A stretch of 64,000 bases of DNA, from positions 1 through 64,000 of the forward strand of contig JAUIAM010000007.1 in the NCBI GenBank assembly GCA_030425485.1, given 5' to 3'. Below the pieces are notes generated by a model, which was not told the origin of the DNA, ran no database searches, and saw nothing but the letters and a program-made list of their open reading frames with translations. Of this stretch, positions 17,654 to 28,056 are shown one piece after another. The DNA is from Verrucomicrobiia bacterium. GTDB taxonomy: Bacteria; Verrucomicrobiota; Verrucomicrobiia; Opitutales; Cerasicoccaceae. The position numbers and the translations under genes were made by a program. Each line of letters starts with the position of its first letter. The stretch's first letter is position 1.

Positions 17654-19513
17654 ATGAAGACACTAGCGCGTATTTGTTTTTCCCTGCTACTCCTTGGCTT
17701 CTTTTCCTCCCTGCTCTCGGCACAGGATTCCTCCGAGACGGCTGGAGCGGAGTTGCCGCCTCTGCGCGATGCGCCGCCGCTCTACATCCCCGAGTGTGAC
17801 AGCCCGCACGAGACCATGAGCAGCTTTACCGAACTCTCGGGTAACATCCGCGACGTTTTTCTCGAAACCAAAGACCTGGACGACATCCAGTGGGAGCAGG
17901 AGTCCAAGCTGATCGACCTCTACGCCAAGTTGACCTATCTTCTCGACACCAGCCACATCCCGGAGAACGATCAGTTTGCCCAGGCCAATATTATCGCGTC
18001 GCAAATTTCCGAAATCCTCGACCGCCTGGAGACACCACATCTGGACCAAATTCCCGATGAGTCTGAAATGCCAGCAGACGTAAACTACTGGCGCTTTCCC
18101 AATATGGAACTCGCGCTGACCCGTATTCAGGACGGTCCGCGCAAGGGCGACTGGGTTTTTTCCTCCGAGGTCGTGTCCAAGGCGGACGATTACTACGATC
18201 GCGTCAAGCACATGCCTTACCTCGATGACGCCGTCGTCGGCGATATCGACAGTAAGGGCGGGATACTCGACCACTACATCGACTACACCGGTCCGCTCAT
18301 CCCGATCGAGATTACGGACAGGATTCCAGACTGGATGCGTGCGAAGTTTTTTGGCGACCCGCTCTGGAAGTATTTCGCGACCGTAATCATACTCGTGCTT
18401 CTGGTAGGGGTTGGTTTACTGGTGCGGCTGGTGACGCGCTTTCGGCGCGACAAGATCGAAAACCCGAACCACATCCTTTTGCAACTGCGGCGCATCCTCC
18501 TGCCGCTTACAATGGTGGTGTTGCTACCGATGGTTATCCACGTCATCACCATCGACATCCGCCTGCGCCTGCTACCGCTGGAGATTACTGACGATATTCT
18601 GTGGTTCATCTTTTACCTGATGTGTTTCTGGCTCTGCGTCTGCATTAGTAGTCTCGTTTCGGCCATCATCATCGCTTCGCCCTCGATCAGCCCCTTTGGG
18701 CTGGACGCCAGTCTGGTCCGTCTGGGGAGTCGTCTCGTGGCCTACGGCATTGGCTTCTGGATTCTAGTCGAAGGGCTGCAAAACCTTGGCCTTTCGCTGG
18801 TGCCGCTCATCGCGGGCGTCAGTGTCGGTGGCCTGGCCTTTGCCCTGGCCGCGCGCCCGACGCTGGGCAATATCCTCGGCGGGGTGCTCATCTTTGCCGA
18901 CAAGCCCTTTCGGGTAGGCGAGCGCGTGGTCGTTAACAACCACGACGGCACCGTGGAGGAAATCGGCTTGCGCTCGACGCGTATCCGCACCCTAGACGGC
19001 CACCTCCTCTCTGTGCCGAACGAGGAAGTCAGTGGCAGCTTCGTGGAAAACATCGGCGCGCGCCCCTACGTCAAACGCACGCTCAACGTGACCGTGACCT
19101 ACGACACCTCACCGGAGAAAATCGAGGAGGCCATGTCGATCATCAAGCAACTGCTATCGACCGAGGAGGACGGCGAAAAATCCAAGGACGAGCTCGGGCG
19201 CCCGGCCAACTCGATGATTAACACGGAGGCCTTTCCCCCGCGGGTCTATTTTAATGACCTGAACGCGGACTCGCTCAACATATTGGTTATTTACTGGTTT
19301 TCGCCTCCGAATTACTTCGACTACCTGGAGCACGCTACGTGGTTCAACCTCGAATTGCTCAAGCGTTTCAACGCCGCCGGTATCGACTTCGCCTTCCCCA
19401 CGCAAACCATCGAGCTCAAGCAGGTGGGGGGAGTGGTTGCCTCGCCAGCTCAGGGCGAGACGACTTCGGAGCCGTCGCCACCTGGTCAGACTCCAGACCA
19501 GGTAAAACGTTAG
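17654..19513 (+). CDS. MscS-family mechanosensitive channel with long periplasmic domain
   Basis: 619 residues. A signal peptide (1-24, cleaved after LLSAQ or nearby) is followed by a roughly 200-residue periplasmic region. Several transmembrane segments lie between about 235 and 400. The MscS pore helix and beta domain follow: AGVSVGGLAFALAARPTLGN near 386-405, DKPFRVGERV, then GLRSTRIRTLDG and VPNEEV. MscS channels release solutes on hypo-osmotic shock; the larger MscK/YnaI-type members have extra periplasmic and membrane parts, as here. The C-terminal tail is Pro/Ser/Gln-rich. A separate ABC gene pair begins 62 bases downstream. Confidence 0.9.
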   Translation: MKTLARICFSLLLLGFFSSLLSAQDSSETAGAELPPLRDAPPLYIPECDSPHETMSSFTELSGNIRDVFLETKDLDDIQWEQESKLIDLYAKLTYLLDTSHIPENDQFAQANIIASQISEILDRLETPHLDQIPDESEMPADVNYWRFPNMELALTRIQDGPRKGDWVFSSEVVSKADDYYDRVKHMPYLDDAVVGDIDSKGGILDHYIDYTGPLIPIEITDRIPDWMRAKFFGDPLWKYFATVIILVLLVGVGLLVRLVTRFRRDKIENPNHILLQLRRILLPLTMVVLLPMVIHVITIDIRLRLLPLEITDDILWFIFYLMCFWLCVCISSLVSAIIIASPSISPFGLDASLVRLGSRLVAYGIGFWILVEGLQNLGLSLVPLIAGVSVGGLAFALAARPTLGNILGGVLIFADKPFRVGERVVVNNHDGTVEEIGLRSTRIRTLDGHLLSVPNEEVSGSFVENIGARPYVKRTLNVTVTYDTSPEKIEEAMSIIKQLLSTEEDGEKSKDELGRPANSMINTEAFPPRVYFNDLNADSLNILVIYWFSPPNYFDYLEHATWFNLELLKRFNAAGIDFAFPTQTIELKQVGGVVASPAQGETTSEPSPPGQTPDQVKR

Positions 19514-19575
19514 TGTCTGTTTTTTTGTCTTTAAAGCACGCAAGGTACCTTAATTAGTGTTAATTAAATTGTGCC

Positions 19576-20457
19576 ATGTCTGTTGTTACCCCCGCAATAG
19601 CGACCCGCGGCCTGACCAAGGTCTTTGGAAGTGTTAGAGCTCTGGATGGCCTCGACCTTGAGGTGCCACCAGGTGAAGTGCTCGCCTTGCTCGGAGCCAA
19701 TGGCTCAGGCAAATCGACCACGTTCCGGCTCTTGCTCAATATCTATCACCCAACGAGTGGGGTTTCGGCTCTGCTTGGGTGTCCCAGTCGTAAGCTAAAC
19801 ACGGACTGCTTGCAGCACGTTGGCTACATCTCCGAGGGTCAGCGTCTGCCGCTTTGGATGACGGTTGCTCAGTACATCGATTATTGCGCGGGATTTTACC
19901 CGCAGTGGGACGATGGTATGGTGGGGCAGTTGGTGAAAGCCTTTGGCCTTCCCATGGATGGGAAGCTAAAGCACCTCTCTCGCGGGCAGCGCATGAAGGC
20001 GGCCGTGACCAGCGTGCTGCCGGCTCACCCCAAGCTCTTGCTCCTCGATGAGCCCTTCAGCGGGCTTGATGTCGAGACGCGAGCCCAGCTTAGCTACCTA
20101 CTGCGAAACCTGGCCAAGGAAGACGGCCTTGCTACCGTCATCACGACGCACGACGTGGAAGAGGTTGAGCCCGTTGCCTCCCGCATCCTAATCTTGGACA
20201 AGGGACGAAAGCGCATCGACGAGCAGCTTGCGGCATACTTGGCCCGGCATCGCTATGTTGATCTGCACGAGCTTGCTTACGAGGCGCTTCCAGAAGCCGC
20301 GCGCGGCAAAATCCACCGCAAGGCCAGCCTGACAGAGCCTGAGTTGATTTTTACCGACCAGTACTCCCCGGAGTTTGAAAGTGACATGGCTGACGTGACG
20401 TTTCGCCCCATGACCCTGCGCCAAATCCTGACCGCCCACGCCATCAGCCTGCTATGA
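19576..20457 (+). CDS. ABC transporter ATP-binding protein
   Basis: 293 residues. Walker A GANGSGKST at about 41-49, a Q-loop region, signature LSRGQ near 134 (instead of LSGGQ), Walker B LLLLDEP near 154 and the switch His in TTHDVEE near 191. The C-terminal ~75 residues are an extension typical of ABC-2 type exporters of the CcmA/YtrB kind. Its stop overlaps the start of the membrane partner (ATGA at 20454), so the two form one transporter. Substrate unknown. Confidence 0.92.
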   Translation: MSVVTPAIATRGLTKVFGSVRALDGLDLEVPPGEVLALLGANGSGKSTTFRLLLNIYHPTSGVSALLGCPSRKLNTDCLQHVGYISEGQRLPLWMTVAQYIDYCAGFYPQWDDGMVGQLVKAFGLPMDGKLKHLSRGQRMKAAVTSVLPAHPKLLLLDEPFSGLDVETRAQLSYLLRNLAKEDGLATVITTHDVEEVEPVASRILILDKGRKRIDEQLAAYLARHRYVDLHELAYEALPEAARGKIHRKASLTEPELIFTDQYSPEFESDMADVTFRPMTLRQILTAHAISLL

Positions 20458-21971
20458 GCCAAGTTCTGCACATCCTTCGCAAAGACCTTTTACGCTATCG
20501 CTGGGCCTGGATCACTCTGCTGGCAGTAGGGGGCGTAAAACTCTATCTGCTCGGCACCTACGCCGGGCTGATGGATGATGAGTTCAACACCATTCTGCGG
20601 TTCCTGGTCGGGGTGGTAGATACCGTTCTTTTGGGGGTCATAGCGGTCATGGTCGTACAGGAGGAAAGCCTGGGTGATCCTGATGCATACTGGCTTTCTC
20701 GCCCGTTTTCTCGCATCGGGCTGCTGGTCGCGAAGTTACTTTTTTTCTGCCTGATCATCTTGGGCATCCATGCGCTGGCCGAGTCTATCGTCCTCATCAT
20801 GAATGATGGCCCAAGACGCGTGATTTTCCCATTTTTGGCCATTATCGGCGGCTTGGCCTTCTGGGTCTGGGTCATCTTTCTGGCCGCACAAACCCGCTCT
20901 TTCCCTCGCTTCCTGTTGCGCCTGTTCATCGTCGGCTTGGTATTCGTTCTCGCTTCCATCAGCCTTACTTACCTCGCGGATAAAGCGGATTTGCTTGATG
21001 ACGATTGGTTTGGGCTGCTGCCACATGACATGGATGCAAGCACGGTTGGGCTTTTGCAAAAAGGTTGGTGGCTGGCCATGGGCTTGACGGTCTTGGTTGT
21101 GTACTATCAAACACGCCGCCTGCGGATTGCCTGGCTCTTGTTGCTGCCGACACTGATCGGCTCCATTCTACTCACACCAAACAGCGATTACCAGATTCAT
21201 TACGATTATGAGTCTGAGTCGGCGCTTAGGGATTTGGATTTAAAGCTCGTGGGATTTGAGAACGCAGGCTACACCGTGGATGACTCTGGAGAATGGCGCA
21301 GCTACAGTGCTATTTTTACGGTCGATGATGCTGTCAATGTGGATAAGCTCTTGATCCGCGTCAGCAGTGCTAGCGCATACAAAGCTGGAACTGTTGAAGA
21401 TGGGTACATTGAGGTCATGGGCGGTTTATCTCAGCCCCGAAAAACTACCTACAAAGGCCAAAAGGCATACGCCATCGACGCCTTCTACCTGTCCCCGGAT
21501 CAGTATGCAGTGGTGAAGGACAAGGCAGTGGATTACACACTGCAGATGAATGTCCAGACGACGCAGGATACTGAGCTGGTCCGGATACCCATTCGGAAAT
21601 CCAGTGGCTTTGTCCATGATGGCAGTCGCCATGTCATAACGGATATAAACTCCCACCAGGATGAGTTGACGATCAGGTTTCATACCTACAGCGCTACATT
21701 CCTTTTTGAAGACGGCTCGGATATGTTTGATGTCGATTATGTTGGCATTACTCGATTGAACTACGCGCTTATCAACCGTAACACCGGGAAAATTATCGGT
21801 GCGAACAGCTACCCTGGTTTTACTGGGTTCAGTAGCACCACTAGTATAGGCGTTCGCGTGCCGTTGGCTCGTGAGATTTCAGTTTCCGACTACGACTTGG
21901 CTGTCTACAAGCAAAGCACTGATAGTAGCCAGTTTGAACGGCTCTCGCTCTATGATTACGTCATCGAGTAG
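20454..21971 (+). CDS. ABC-2-like membrane protein with large C-terminal soluble domain
   Basis: 505 residues. Roughly six or seven hydrophobic segments occupy residues 10-245 (for example 15-35, 45-70, 95-120, 125-150, 160-175, 200-240). The remaining ~260 residues are soluble and strand-rich, without a motif I know. The arrangement (ATGA overlap with the ATPase) makes it the membrane half of the exporter. A big terminal soluble domain is not standard for this class and may lie outside the membrane. The gene is followed by a 7-bp-stem hairpin at 21996-22021. Confidence 0.8.
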   Translation: MSQVLHILRKDLLRYRWAWITLLAVGGVKLYLLGTYAGLMDDEFNTILRFLVGVVDTVLLGVIAVMVVQEESLGDPDAYWLSRPFSRIGLLVAKLLFFCLIILGIHALAESIVLIMNDGPRRVIFPFLAIIGGLAFWVWVIFLAAQTRSFPRFLLRLFIVGLVFVLASISLTYLADKADLLDDDWFGLLPHDMDASTVGLLQKGWWLAMGLTVLVVYYQTRRLRIAWLLLLPTLIGSILLTPNSDYQIHYDYESESALRDLDLKLVGFENAGYTVDDSGEWRSYSAIFTVDDAVNVDKLLIRVSSASAYKAGTVEDGYIEVMGGLSQPRKTTYKGQKAYAIDAFYLSPDQYAVVKDKAVDYTLQMNVQTTQDTELVRIPIRKSSGFVHDGSRHVITDINSHQDELTIRFHTYSATFLFEDGSDMFDVDYVGITRLNYALINRNTGKIIGANSYPGFTGFSSTTSIGVRVPLAREISVSDYDLAVYKQSTDSSQFERLSLYDYVIE

Positions 21972-21995
21972 CAAATAGGGTGGGGATTCTGTTTT

Positions 21996-22021
21996 CTAAT
22001 GTTGAGCTCTTTTGACATTAG
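21996..22021 (+). terminator. Weak hairpin after ABC operon
   Basis: CTAATGT (21996-22002) pairs with ACATTAG (22015-22021) around a 12-base loop that itself contains GAGCTC. There is no T-run, so it may be a weak terminator, a processing site or chance. Confidence 0.35.
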
Positions 22022-22086
22022 GAAGGTAGGCCTCAGGCATAAGCATTAGCCCTATTTATCCTCCGGGGGAGATTCGGGCAGCTTAA

Positions 22087-23211
<1,125 letters not shown>

Positions 23212-23262
23212 GCCTGATTGGTTCGCCGTGCGAGCCACTCAGTTAAGTGCACCATTTCAGCG

Positions 23263-23288
23263 GGCCGTCCACACCACTGTGGACGGCC
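23263..23288 (+). terminator. Strong hairpin between gapA and pgk
   Basis: GGCCGTCCACA (23263-23273) pairs perfectly over 11 bp with TGTGGACGGCC (23278-23288) around the loop CCAC. Only a poor T-stretch follows (TCGCTTTCC). It could terminate part of the gapA message, or stabilise its 3' end so that gapA is expressed above pgk-tpiA. Confidence 0.65.
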
Positions 23289-23391
23289 TCGCTTTCCCAG
23301 CAGGGGAGAGCCTTGCGTTTCGGATCGAGTAGCTATGCGCCCTCCGAATCTTACACATTTTCAAATTTAAAATTTACGAATCAATTCCGTC

Positions 23392-24594
23392 ATGGCTTCC
23401 GTAAAAACCATCAAAGACGTCAACCTCGCTGGTCAGCGCGTATTCGTGCGCGTGGACTTTAACGTACCCTTCGACTCCGAAGGCAAGATTTCCGACGACA
23501 CACGGATCATGGGCGCGCTGCCCACGATCAAGCACCTCTCCGAGCAGGGCGCAAAGGTCATCCTGGCCAGCCACCTCGGTCGTCCCAAGGGCGAAAAGAA
23601 CCTCAAGTACACACTCGCTCCGGTTGCGGTTGCTCTGGCTGAGCGCTTGGGCAAGGACGTCACCTTCGTGGAAGACTGCGTGGGTGAAGTAGCCGAGAAG
23701 GCCGTCGAAGCCATGAGCGACGGCGACGTCGTGCTGCTCGAAAACGCCCGCTTCCACAAGGGCGAAGAGAAGAACGACCCCGAGTTTGCCCAGTCCCTTT
23801 CCAAGCTGGCCGACGCCTACGTTAACGACGCCTTTGGCACCGCGCACCGCGCCCACGCGACCACCGCTGGCATCGCCAAGTTTATCTCGGGCCCGAAGGT
23901 TTCCGGCTTCCTCATCGAGAAGGAACTCAACTTCCTCGGTGATAAGACGGCCAAGCCCGAGCGTCCCTTTACCGTTATCCTCGGCGGGGCCAAGGTTTCT
24001 GACAAGATCACCGTGATCGAGGCTCTCCTCGAAAAGTGCGACACCATGCTCATCGGTGGCGCCATGGCCTACACCTTTGCCCTTGCACTGGGCCGTACCG
24101 TAGGCGACAGCCTTTCCGAGCCGGACAAGATCGAGACGGCCAAGGCTTGCCTGGCCAAGGCCGAAGCCAAGGGTGTAAAGTTCCTTCTTCCGGTGGACAA
24201 CCTCATCACCAACAAGCTCGACTTCGGTGCGGGCACGGTGGGCGAGACCAAGATCGCCGAAGGCAACATCGAAGACGGCTGGGAGGGCGTTGACATCGGC
24301 CCGAAGACGATCGAGCTCTACAAGGCCGAAGTGGCCAATTCCAAGACCGTCTTGTGGAACGGCCCGATGGGGGTCTTTGAAATCGCCGACTGCGCCAAGG
24401 GTACCTTCGCCGTGGCTGAGTCCGTGGCCGAGACCGACTGCATCTCCATCATTGGCGGTGGCGACTCCGTCAAGGCGGTCAAGAACAGCGGCTACGGGGA
24501 CAAGGTCTCCTTCATCAGCACGGGTGGCGGCGCCAGCCTCGAATTCCTGGAAGGAAAAACCTTGCCGGGTGTTGCCGTCCTGGAGCAGGCTTAA
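23392..24594 (+). CDS. pgk: Phosphoglycerate kinase
   Basis: Transfers phosphate from 1,3-bisphosphoglycerate to ADP. 400 residues, monomer type. Substrate motif RVDFNVPFD in the N-terminal domain, SHLGRPKG, the ARFHKGEEKNDP segment, and the nucleotide-side GGAKVSDK, WNGPMGVFE, GGGDS and STGGGASLEFL in the C-terminal domain are present. It lies 180 bases after gapA, with a hairpin between, and 14 bases before tpiA. Confidence 0.97.
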   Translation: MASVKTIKDVNLAGQRVFVRVDFNVPFDSEGKISDDTRIMGALPTIKHLSEQGAKVILASHLGRPKGEKNLKYTLAPVAVALAERLGKDVTFVEDCVGEVAEKAVEAMSDGDVVLLENARFHKGEEKNDPEFAQSLSKLADAYVNDAFGTAHRAHATTAGIAKFISGPKVSGFLIEKELNFLGDKTAKPERPFTVILGGAKVSDKITVIEALLEKCDTMLIGGAMAYTFALALGRTVGDSLSEPDKIETAKACLAKAEAKGVKFLLPVDNLITNKLDFGAGTVGETKIAEGNIEDGWEGVDIGPKTIELYKAEVANSKTVLWNGPMGVFEIADCAKGTFAVAESVAETDCISIIGGGDSVKAVKNSGYGDKVSFISTGGGASLEFLEGKTLPGVAVLEQA

Positions 24595-24608
24595 CCCTTA
24601 CAACTATT

Positions 24609-25403
24609 TTGGATATGGCTACTAAGCGCAAATACCTGATCGCAGGGAACTGGAAGATGAACAAGACCGCGCCCGACGGCGTGGAGCTGATCGAGGGTAT
24701 CCTCAACGAAATCGGCTCACAGAGCGAAGTCGGCGTTGCTGTCTGCCCGCCTTTCACCGCCCTGGAAAGCGCGGCTAAGGCTCTGGCCGACACCAACACC
24801 ATCACCCTCGGTGCGCAGAACATGCACCCCGAGCCCGATGGTGCCTACACCGGTGAGGTCTCTGCGGCCATGCTGCGTACGCTCTACGTGGGCTTTGTCA
24901 TCCTCGGCCACAGCGAGCGTCGCCAGTACTTTGCCGAGTCGGACGCCTTCATCAACCAGAAGGTCATCGCCGCTCTGGAAAACAATCTCAAGCCGATCCT
25001 CTGCGTGGGTGAAACCATCGAGGACCGCGAAGCGGGCAAGACTCTCGAAGTGGTCGAAACCCAGCTCAAGGGCGGCCTTGTCAACGTGGACAAGAAGCAG
25101 GCTGAGCAGATCGTCATCGCCTACGAACCCGTATGGGCCATCGGTACGGGCAAGACCGCTACGCCGGAAATGGCGCAGGAGGTGCACGCTGCGATCCGCA
25201 AGATGCTGACCGACATCTTTGGCTCCGACATCGCCGACAAGATTCGCATCCTCTACGGCGGTTCCATGAAGCCCGGCAACGCTGCTGAGCTCTTGGCAGA
25301 GAAGGACATCGACGGTGGTCTCATCGGCGGTGCATCCCTCGAAGCCAAGTCCTTCGGCAAGCTGGTGGAGGCCGCTCTGGCCCAGACCAAGGCCGACGGT
25401 TAG
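24609..25403 (+). CDS. tpiA: Triosephosphate isomerase
   Basis: Interconverts dihydroxyacetone phosphate and glyceraldehyde-3-phosphate. 264 residues from the ATG at 24609, or 262 from the ATG at 24615, which gives the more usual N terminus. Catalytic residues are visible: Lys in AGNWKMNK, His in ILGHSERR, Glu in AYEPVWAIGTGK, and the phosphate loops LYGGSM and GGLIGGASL. It is last in the gapA-pgk-tpiA cluster and is followed by a strong terminator. Confidence 0.97.
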   Translation: MDMATKRKYLIAGNWKMNKTAPDGVELIEGILNEIGSQSEVGVAVCPPFTALESAAKALADTNTITLGAQNMHPEPDGAYTGEVSAAMLRTLYVGFVILGHSERRQYFAESDAFINQKVIAALENNLKPILCVGETIEDREAGKTLEVVETQLKGGLVNVDKKQAEQIVIAYEPVWAIGTGKTATPEMAQEVHAAIRKMLTDIFGSDIADKIRILYGGSMKPGNAAELLAEKDIDGGLIGGASLEAKSFGKLVEAALAQTKADG

Positions 25404-25534
25404 GCTTATTGATAAAAAATTGTTAGAAAATGCTTGGCAGCTAGGGGGAATGCCCCCTATGCTCTGATCATTCTCGCGAAAGAAATGCTAACGCTAAGTT
25501 AAACTTTTCTCTAGCCCACACCCCATACCATTGA

Positions 25535-25555
25535 GGCCGCCCGTTACGGGCGGCC
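25535..25555. terminator. Bidirectional intrinsic terminator
   Basis: GGCCGCCCG-TTA-CGGGCGGCC is a perfect 9-bp GC stem with a 3-base loop. It is followed on the plus strand by TTCTTTCTT, and sits just 7 bases from the stop of the convergent lipoprotein gene. It ends tpiA transcription and could also serve the opposite direction, where the flank is less T-rich. Confidence 0.85.
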
Positions 25556-25562
25556 TTCTTTC

Positions 25563-26105
25563 TTAATTGGATTCAGGTTGGCTTTCTACAGTTCCCGGCA
25601 TCCCCTGGATGAGGCCTTCTTCAGGATCGATTTTTAGCTCCAGGAAGGTTTTTCCACCACAACCGGGTGCGCGAGACTTTATCGTCATGACTGAATTGTC
25701 TTCTGAAAAACTCAAAATCTTTGCTGCTTTTTCATCCAAAAAGTTCAGATCACCCGAGCCATAGAGTGAAATAGTAGGGTCTCCATCTGCTTTTGTAGAT
25801 AGTCCAATGCGATTGATTCCAAACTTGTTTTGTATGAGTATTGCATTCTGACCGTTCTGAAAATTATTGATCAGAATTCTGCTCCCGTCTTTTTGACTTA
25901 TCATCTCAATGCTGTTTTTGACTTCGTCTGTGTACAGCACGATGCGCGGAACTCCTTCCTTATCAACAATCTCGAGTCGCTCAGCTCGAATAACCCTTAC
26001 CATTTCGTCTTGTTCTGAGTCTTCCTCCGGGGGCTTATCTTCGCAGCCTGAAAAGAAAAGGATTGGAAGTAAAAAGAGCGAGAGTGGGGTAGGGCATCTT
26101 TTCAT
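25563..26105 (-). CDS. Putative lipoprotein of unknown function
   Basis: 180 residues. N-terminal lipoprotein signal with lipobox LFFSGC (Cys about 21), followed by an acidic linker (PPEEDSEQDE). The remainder has short repeated strand-turn units such as IVLYTDEVKN, ILINNFQNGQ and ILIQNKFGIN, suggesting a beta-rich domain. The gene is more AT-rich than its neighbours, which may indicate acquisition or weak conservation. No family recognised. Confidence 0.7.
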   Translation of the reverse strand: MKRCPTPLSLFLLPILFFSGCEDKPPEEDSEQDEMVRVIRAERLEIVDKEGVPRIVLYTDEVKNSIEMISQKDGSRILINNFQNGQNAILIQNKFGINRIGLSTKADGDPTISLYGSGDLNFLDEKAAKILSFSEDNSVMTIKSRAPGCGGKTFLELKIDPEEGLIQGMPGTVESQPESN

Positions 26106-26154
26106 ATTATGATTACCAATATCCGAAATGCCTTACCGCCGTCAAGATTTCACA

Positions 26155-27051
26155 CTAGCTGACGCGTTGTTCCATCTCGCGCACGAGCGCGATGAGGAAG
26201 CCGTTGTTGCCGCCGAGGGCTTCGCAGGCCTTGATGGCGGCCTCGGTGTGCTCGCGGGTTTTTTCGTAAGAGGCTTCCAGGCCATAAAGGGCAGGGTAGG
26301 TCAGCTTGCCGTTTTCGACGTCCGCACCCACGGGCTTGCCCAAGGTTTCGGCGTCAGCCGTGGCGTCGAGGATGTCGTCCACGATCTGGAACTGCATGCC
26401 GATGTGGTGGCCGATCTCACGCATGGTTTCGACCGTCTCCGTGGGGGCCTCGCAGAGGCGAATGCCCATGGTAAGGCTGGCTGTGATGAGGGCGCCGGTC
26501 TTGTTGCGGTGGATAAAGTTAAGGCGCTCCTTGGTCGGTTCCTGCTTTTCACCAATAAGGTCTTCCATCTGGCCGCCGATGAGCTTTTCGCTGCCGGAGG
26601 CGTGGCCGAGGTCGCGGACGAGGCCCACGGCGACTTCGGGCACCTGGTGGTACTTTTCGGCCAGGAACCACAGGGCCCACGTTAAGAGGGAATCCCCGGC
26701 CAGAAGGGCGGTCTCTTCGTCAAATTGCTTGTGACAGGTGGCGCGACCGCGCCGCAGGTCGGAGTTGTCCATGCAGGGCAGGTCGTCGTGGATCAGGCTG
26801 TAGGTGTGCAGGCACTCCATGGCGACGCAGGCAGCCATCGGGTCGAGGCGCGAGGGAAACATGGCGTGTGCGGCCTGGATGAGCACAGGGCGGATGCGCT
26901 TGCCGCCGGCCTGGAGGCTGTAGCGCATGGCTTCGTGCAGCACGGCAGGGCGGGTGTCCGCGGGGGGCATCATCTCGTCGATGGCGCGTTCGGTCCGCTC
27001 CTGATAGAGCTTCAGCGTGGTTTTAAAATCCTGGGTATCGGTCGTTTGCAT
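26155..27051 (-). CDS. ispA: Short-chain polyprenyl diphosphate synthase (farnesyl/geranylgeranyl type)
   Basis: Condenses isopentenyl diphosphate with allylic diphosphates to give C15 or C20 prenyl chains. 298 residues. First aspartate-rich motif DDLPCMD with following NSDLRRGRATCHKQF, and second motif QIVDDILD, are both intact; GGKRIRP near residue 53 binds diphosphate. The two residues inserted in DDxxxxD mark the bacterial FPP-synthase type. It feeds quinone, carotenoid or undecaprenyl synthesis, fitting with UppP and GlmM elsewhere in the window. Confidence 0.93.
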   Translation of the reverse strand: MQTTDTQDFKTTLKLYQERTERAIDEMMPPADTRPAVLHEAMRYSLQAGGKRIRPVLIQAAHAMFPSRLDPMAACVAMECLHTYSLIHDDLPCMDNSDLRRGRATCHKQFDEETALLAGDSLLTWALWFLAEKYHQVPEVAVGLVRDLGHASGSEKLIGGQMEDLIGEKQEPTKERLNFIHRNKTGALITASLTMGIRLCEAPTETVETMREIGHHIGMQFQIVDDILDATADAETLGKPVGADVENGKLTYPALYGLEASYEKTREHTEAAIKACEALGGNNGFLIALVREMEQRVS

Positions 27052-27128
27052 CGTCTTATCTTACACTTGCACTGTCTGAGTTCGCTTTTAGGATGTGGCC
27101 TCGTCAGTTCAGGTAACGAACAAAGCGT

Positions 27129-27746
27129 ATGGTGGATCAATCACAAAAAGCGGGCCTCAGTTTTGAGGAAATTTGCAGGCAGATATTTGCTGAACAGTCG
27201 GCATGGCGTAAAGTCTTAATTGGCTGTGTGTTGTGCCTGAGTGTTTTTGGCAGTCCATTCGCCTTTGGTTACATCTGGCGTTACATGGCAAAACTACGGG
27301 CCACGGGCGACTTCACGCTACCCGAGTGGGACGAGCCACTCACGCTTCTGATCCCGGGTCTAAAGGCCATGATCGTGTTCTTCGCGTGGTGCGGTGTGCC
27401 GAGCCTGATCGCCCTTGCCCTGCAAGCCTTCTTCTTCGAAGTCACCTGGGTGCTGGGGTTTCCGGCAGTGGTCATTACTGCAGTGGTCCTCTGGGGGAGC
27501 TCCTGCCTGGGTGTTTCTGCCCTCTGGCACTTCCAGCGTGAGCCCGAGTGGGAGACGCTGATGCAGTTTGAGCGCATTTGGGCCCCCTTTGGGCGGGCTT
27601 GGTCGCAGTTGTTGCTTCCCGGGATGGCCTATGTCGGCTTCCTGGCACTGCTTTCGCCCTTGCTGCTGCTGGTCTTTTTTGGTGGATTTTTGCCCTTTAT
27701 GGCCTATGCTTTGCAGGCTTACGTTTTTAGTAGTAGAGCAAACTAA
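27129..27746 (+). CDS. Polytopic membrane protein, DUF4013-like
   Basis: 205 residues with four or five hydrophobic segments (about 25-45, 73-105, 108-130, 155-200). The layout of a first membrane span, a conserved PEWDEP-type stretch, then a glycine/leucine-rich multi-span part resembles DUF4013 proteins. Function unknown. It is 11 bases from the zinc-ribbon gene that follows. Confidence 0.7.
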   Translation: MVDQSQKAGLSFEEICRQIFAEQSAWRKVLIGCVLCLSVFGSPFAFGYIWRYMAKLRATGDFTLPEWDEPLTLLIPGLKAMIVFFAWCGVPSLIALALQAFFFEVTWVLGFPAVVITAVVLWGSSCLGVSALWHFQREPEWETLMQFERIWAPFGRAWSQLLLPGMAYVGFLALLSPLLLLVFFGGFLPFMAYALQAYVFSSRAN

Positions 27747-27757
27747 CCCACTTTTTT

Positions 27758-28033
27758 ATGCCGACATACGAGTACCACTGTAACGCCTGTGAGAAGGACT
27801 TCGAGGCTTTCCACTCTATGACCGCTGATCCGGTCAAAGACTGTCCAGAGTGCGATGTGACGGGTAAGGTTGAACGCAAGATCAGCGCCGGGGCCGGAAT
27901 TATTTTCAAGGGCAGCGGCTTTTACGAAACCGATTACAAAACCAAAAGCGGCACGCCGGAATCTTCCTCCAGCGCCAAGACCGAGAGTAAGCCTTCGGGC
28001 CATAGTTGTGGCAGTGGCTGCGGCTGCGCCTAA
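27758..28033 (+). CDS. FmdB-family zinc-ribbon protein
   Basis: 91 residues. N-terminal FmdB ribbon: MPTYEYHCNACEKDFE, then CPEC at about 30-33, forming a Cys4 zinc site. This is followed by GAGIIFKGSGFYETDY, which is the usual second half of FmdB proteins. The tail is rich in Ser/Lys and ends in a Cys/Gly cluster (SCGSGCGCA). The role of FmdB is poorly defined; a regulatory function has been proposed. Confidence 0.9.
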   Translation: MPTYEYHCNACEKDFEAFHSMTADPVKDCPECDVTGKVERKISAGAGIIFKGSGFYETDYKTKSGTPESSSSAKTESKPSGHSCGSGCGCA

Positions 28034-28056
28034 CTAACTCCCCCCTTACCAACCTC

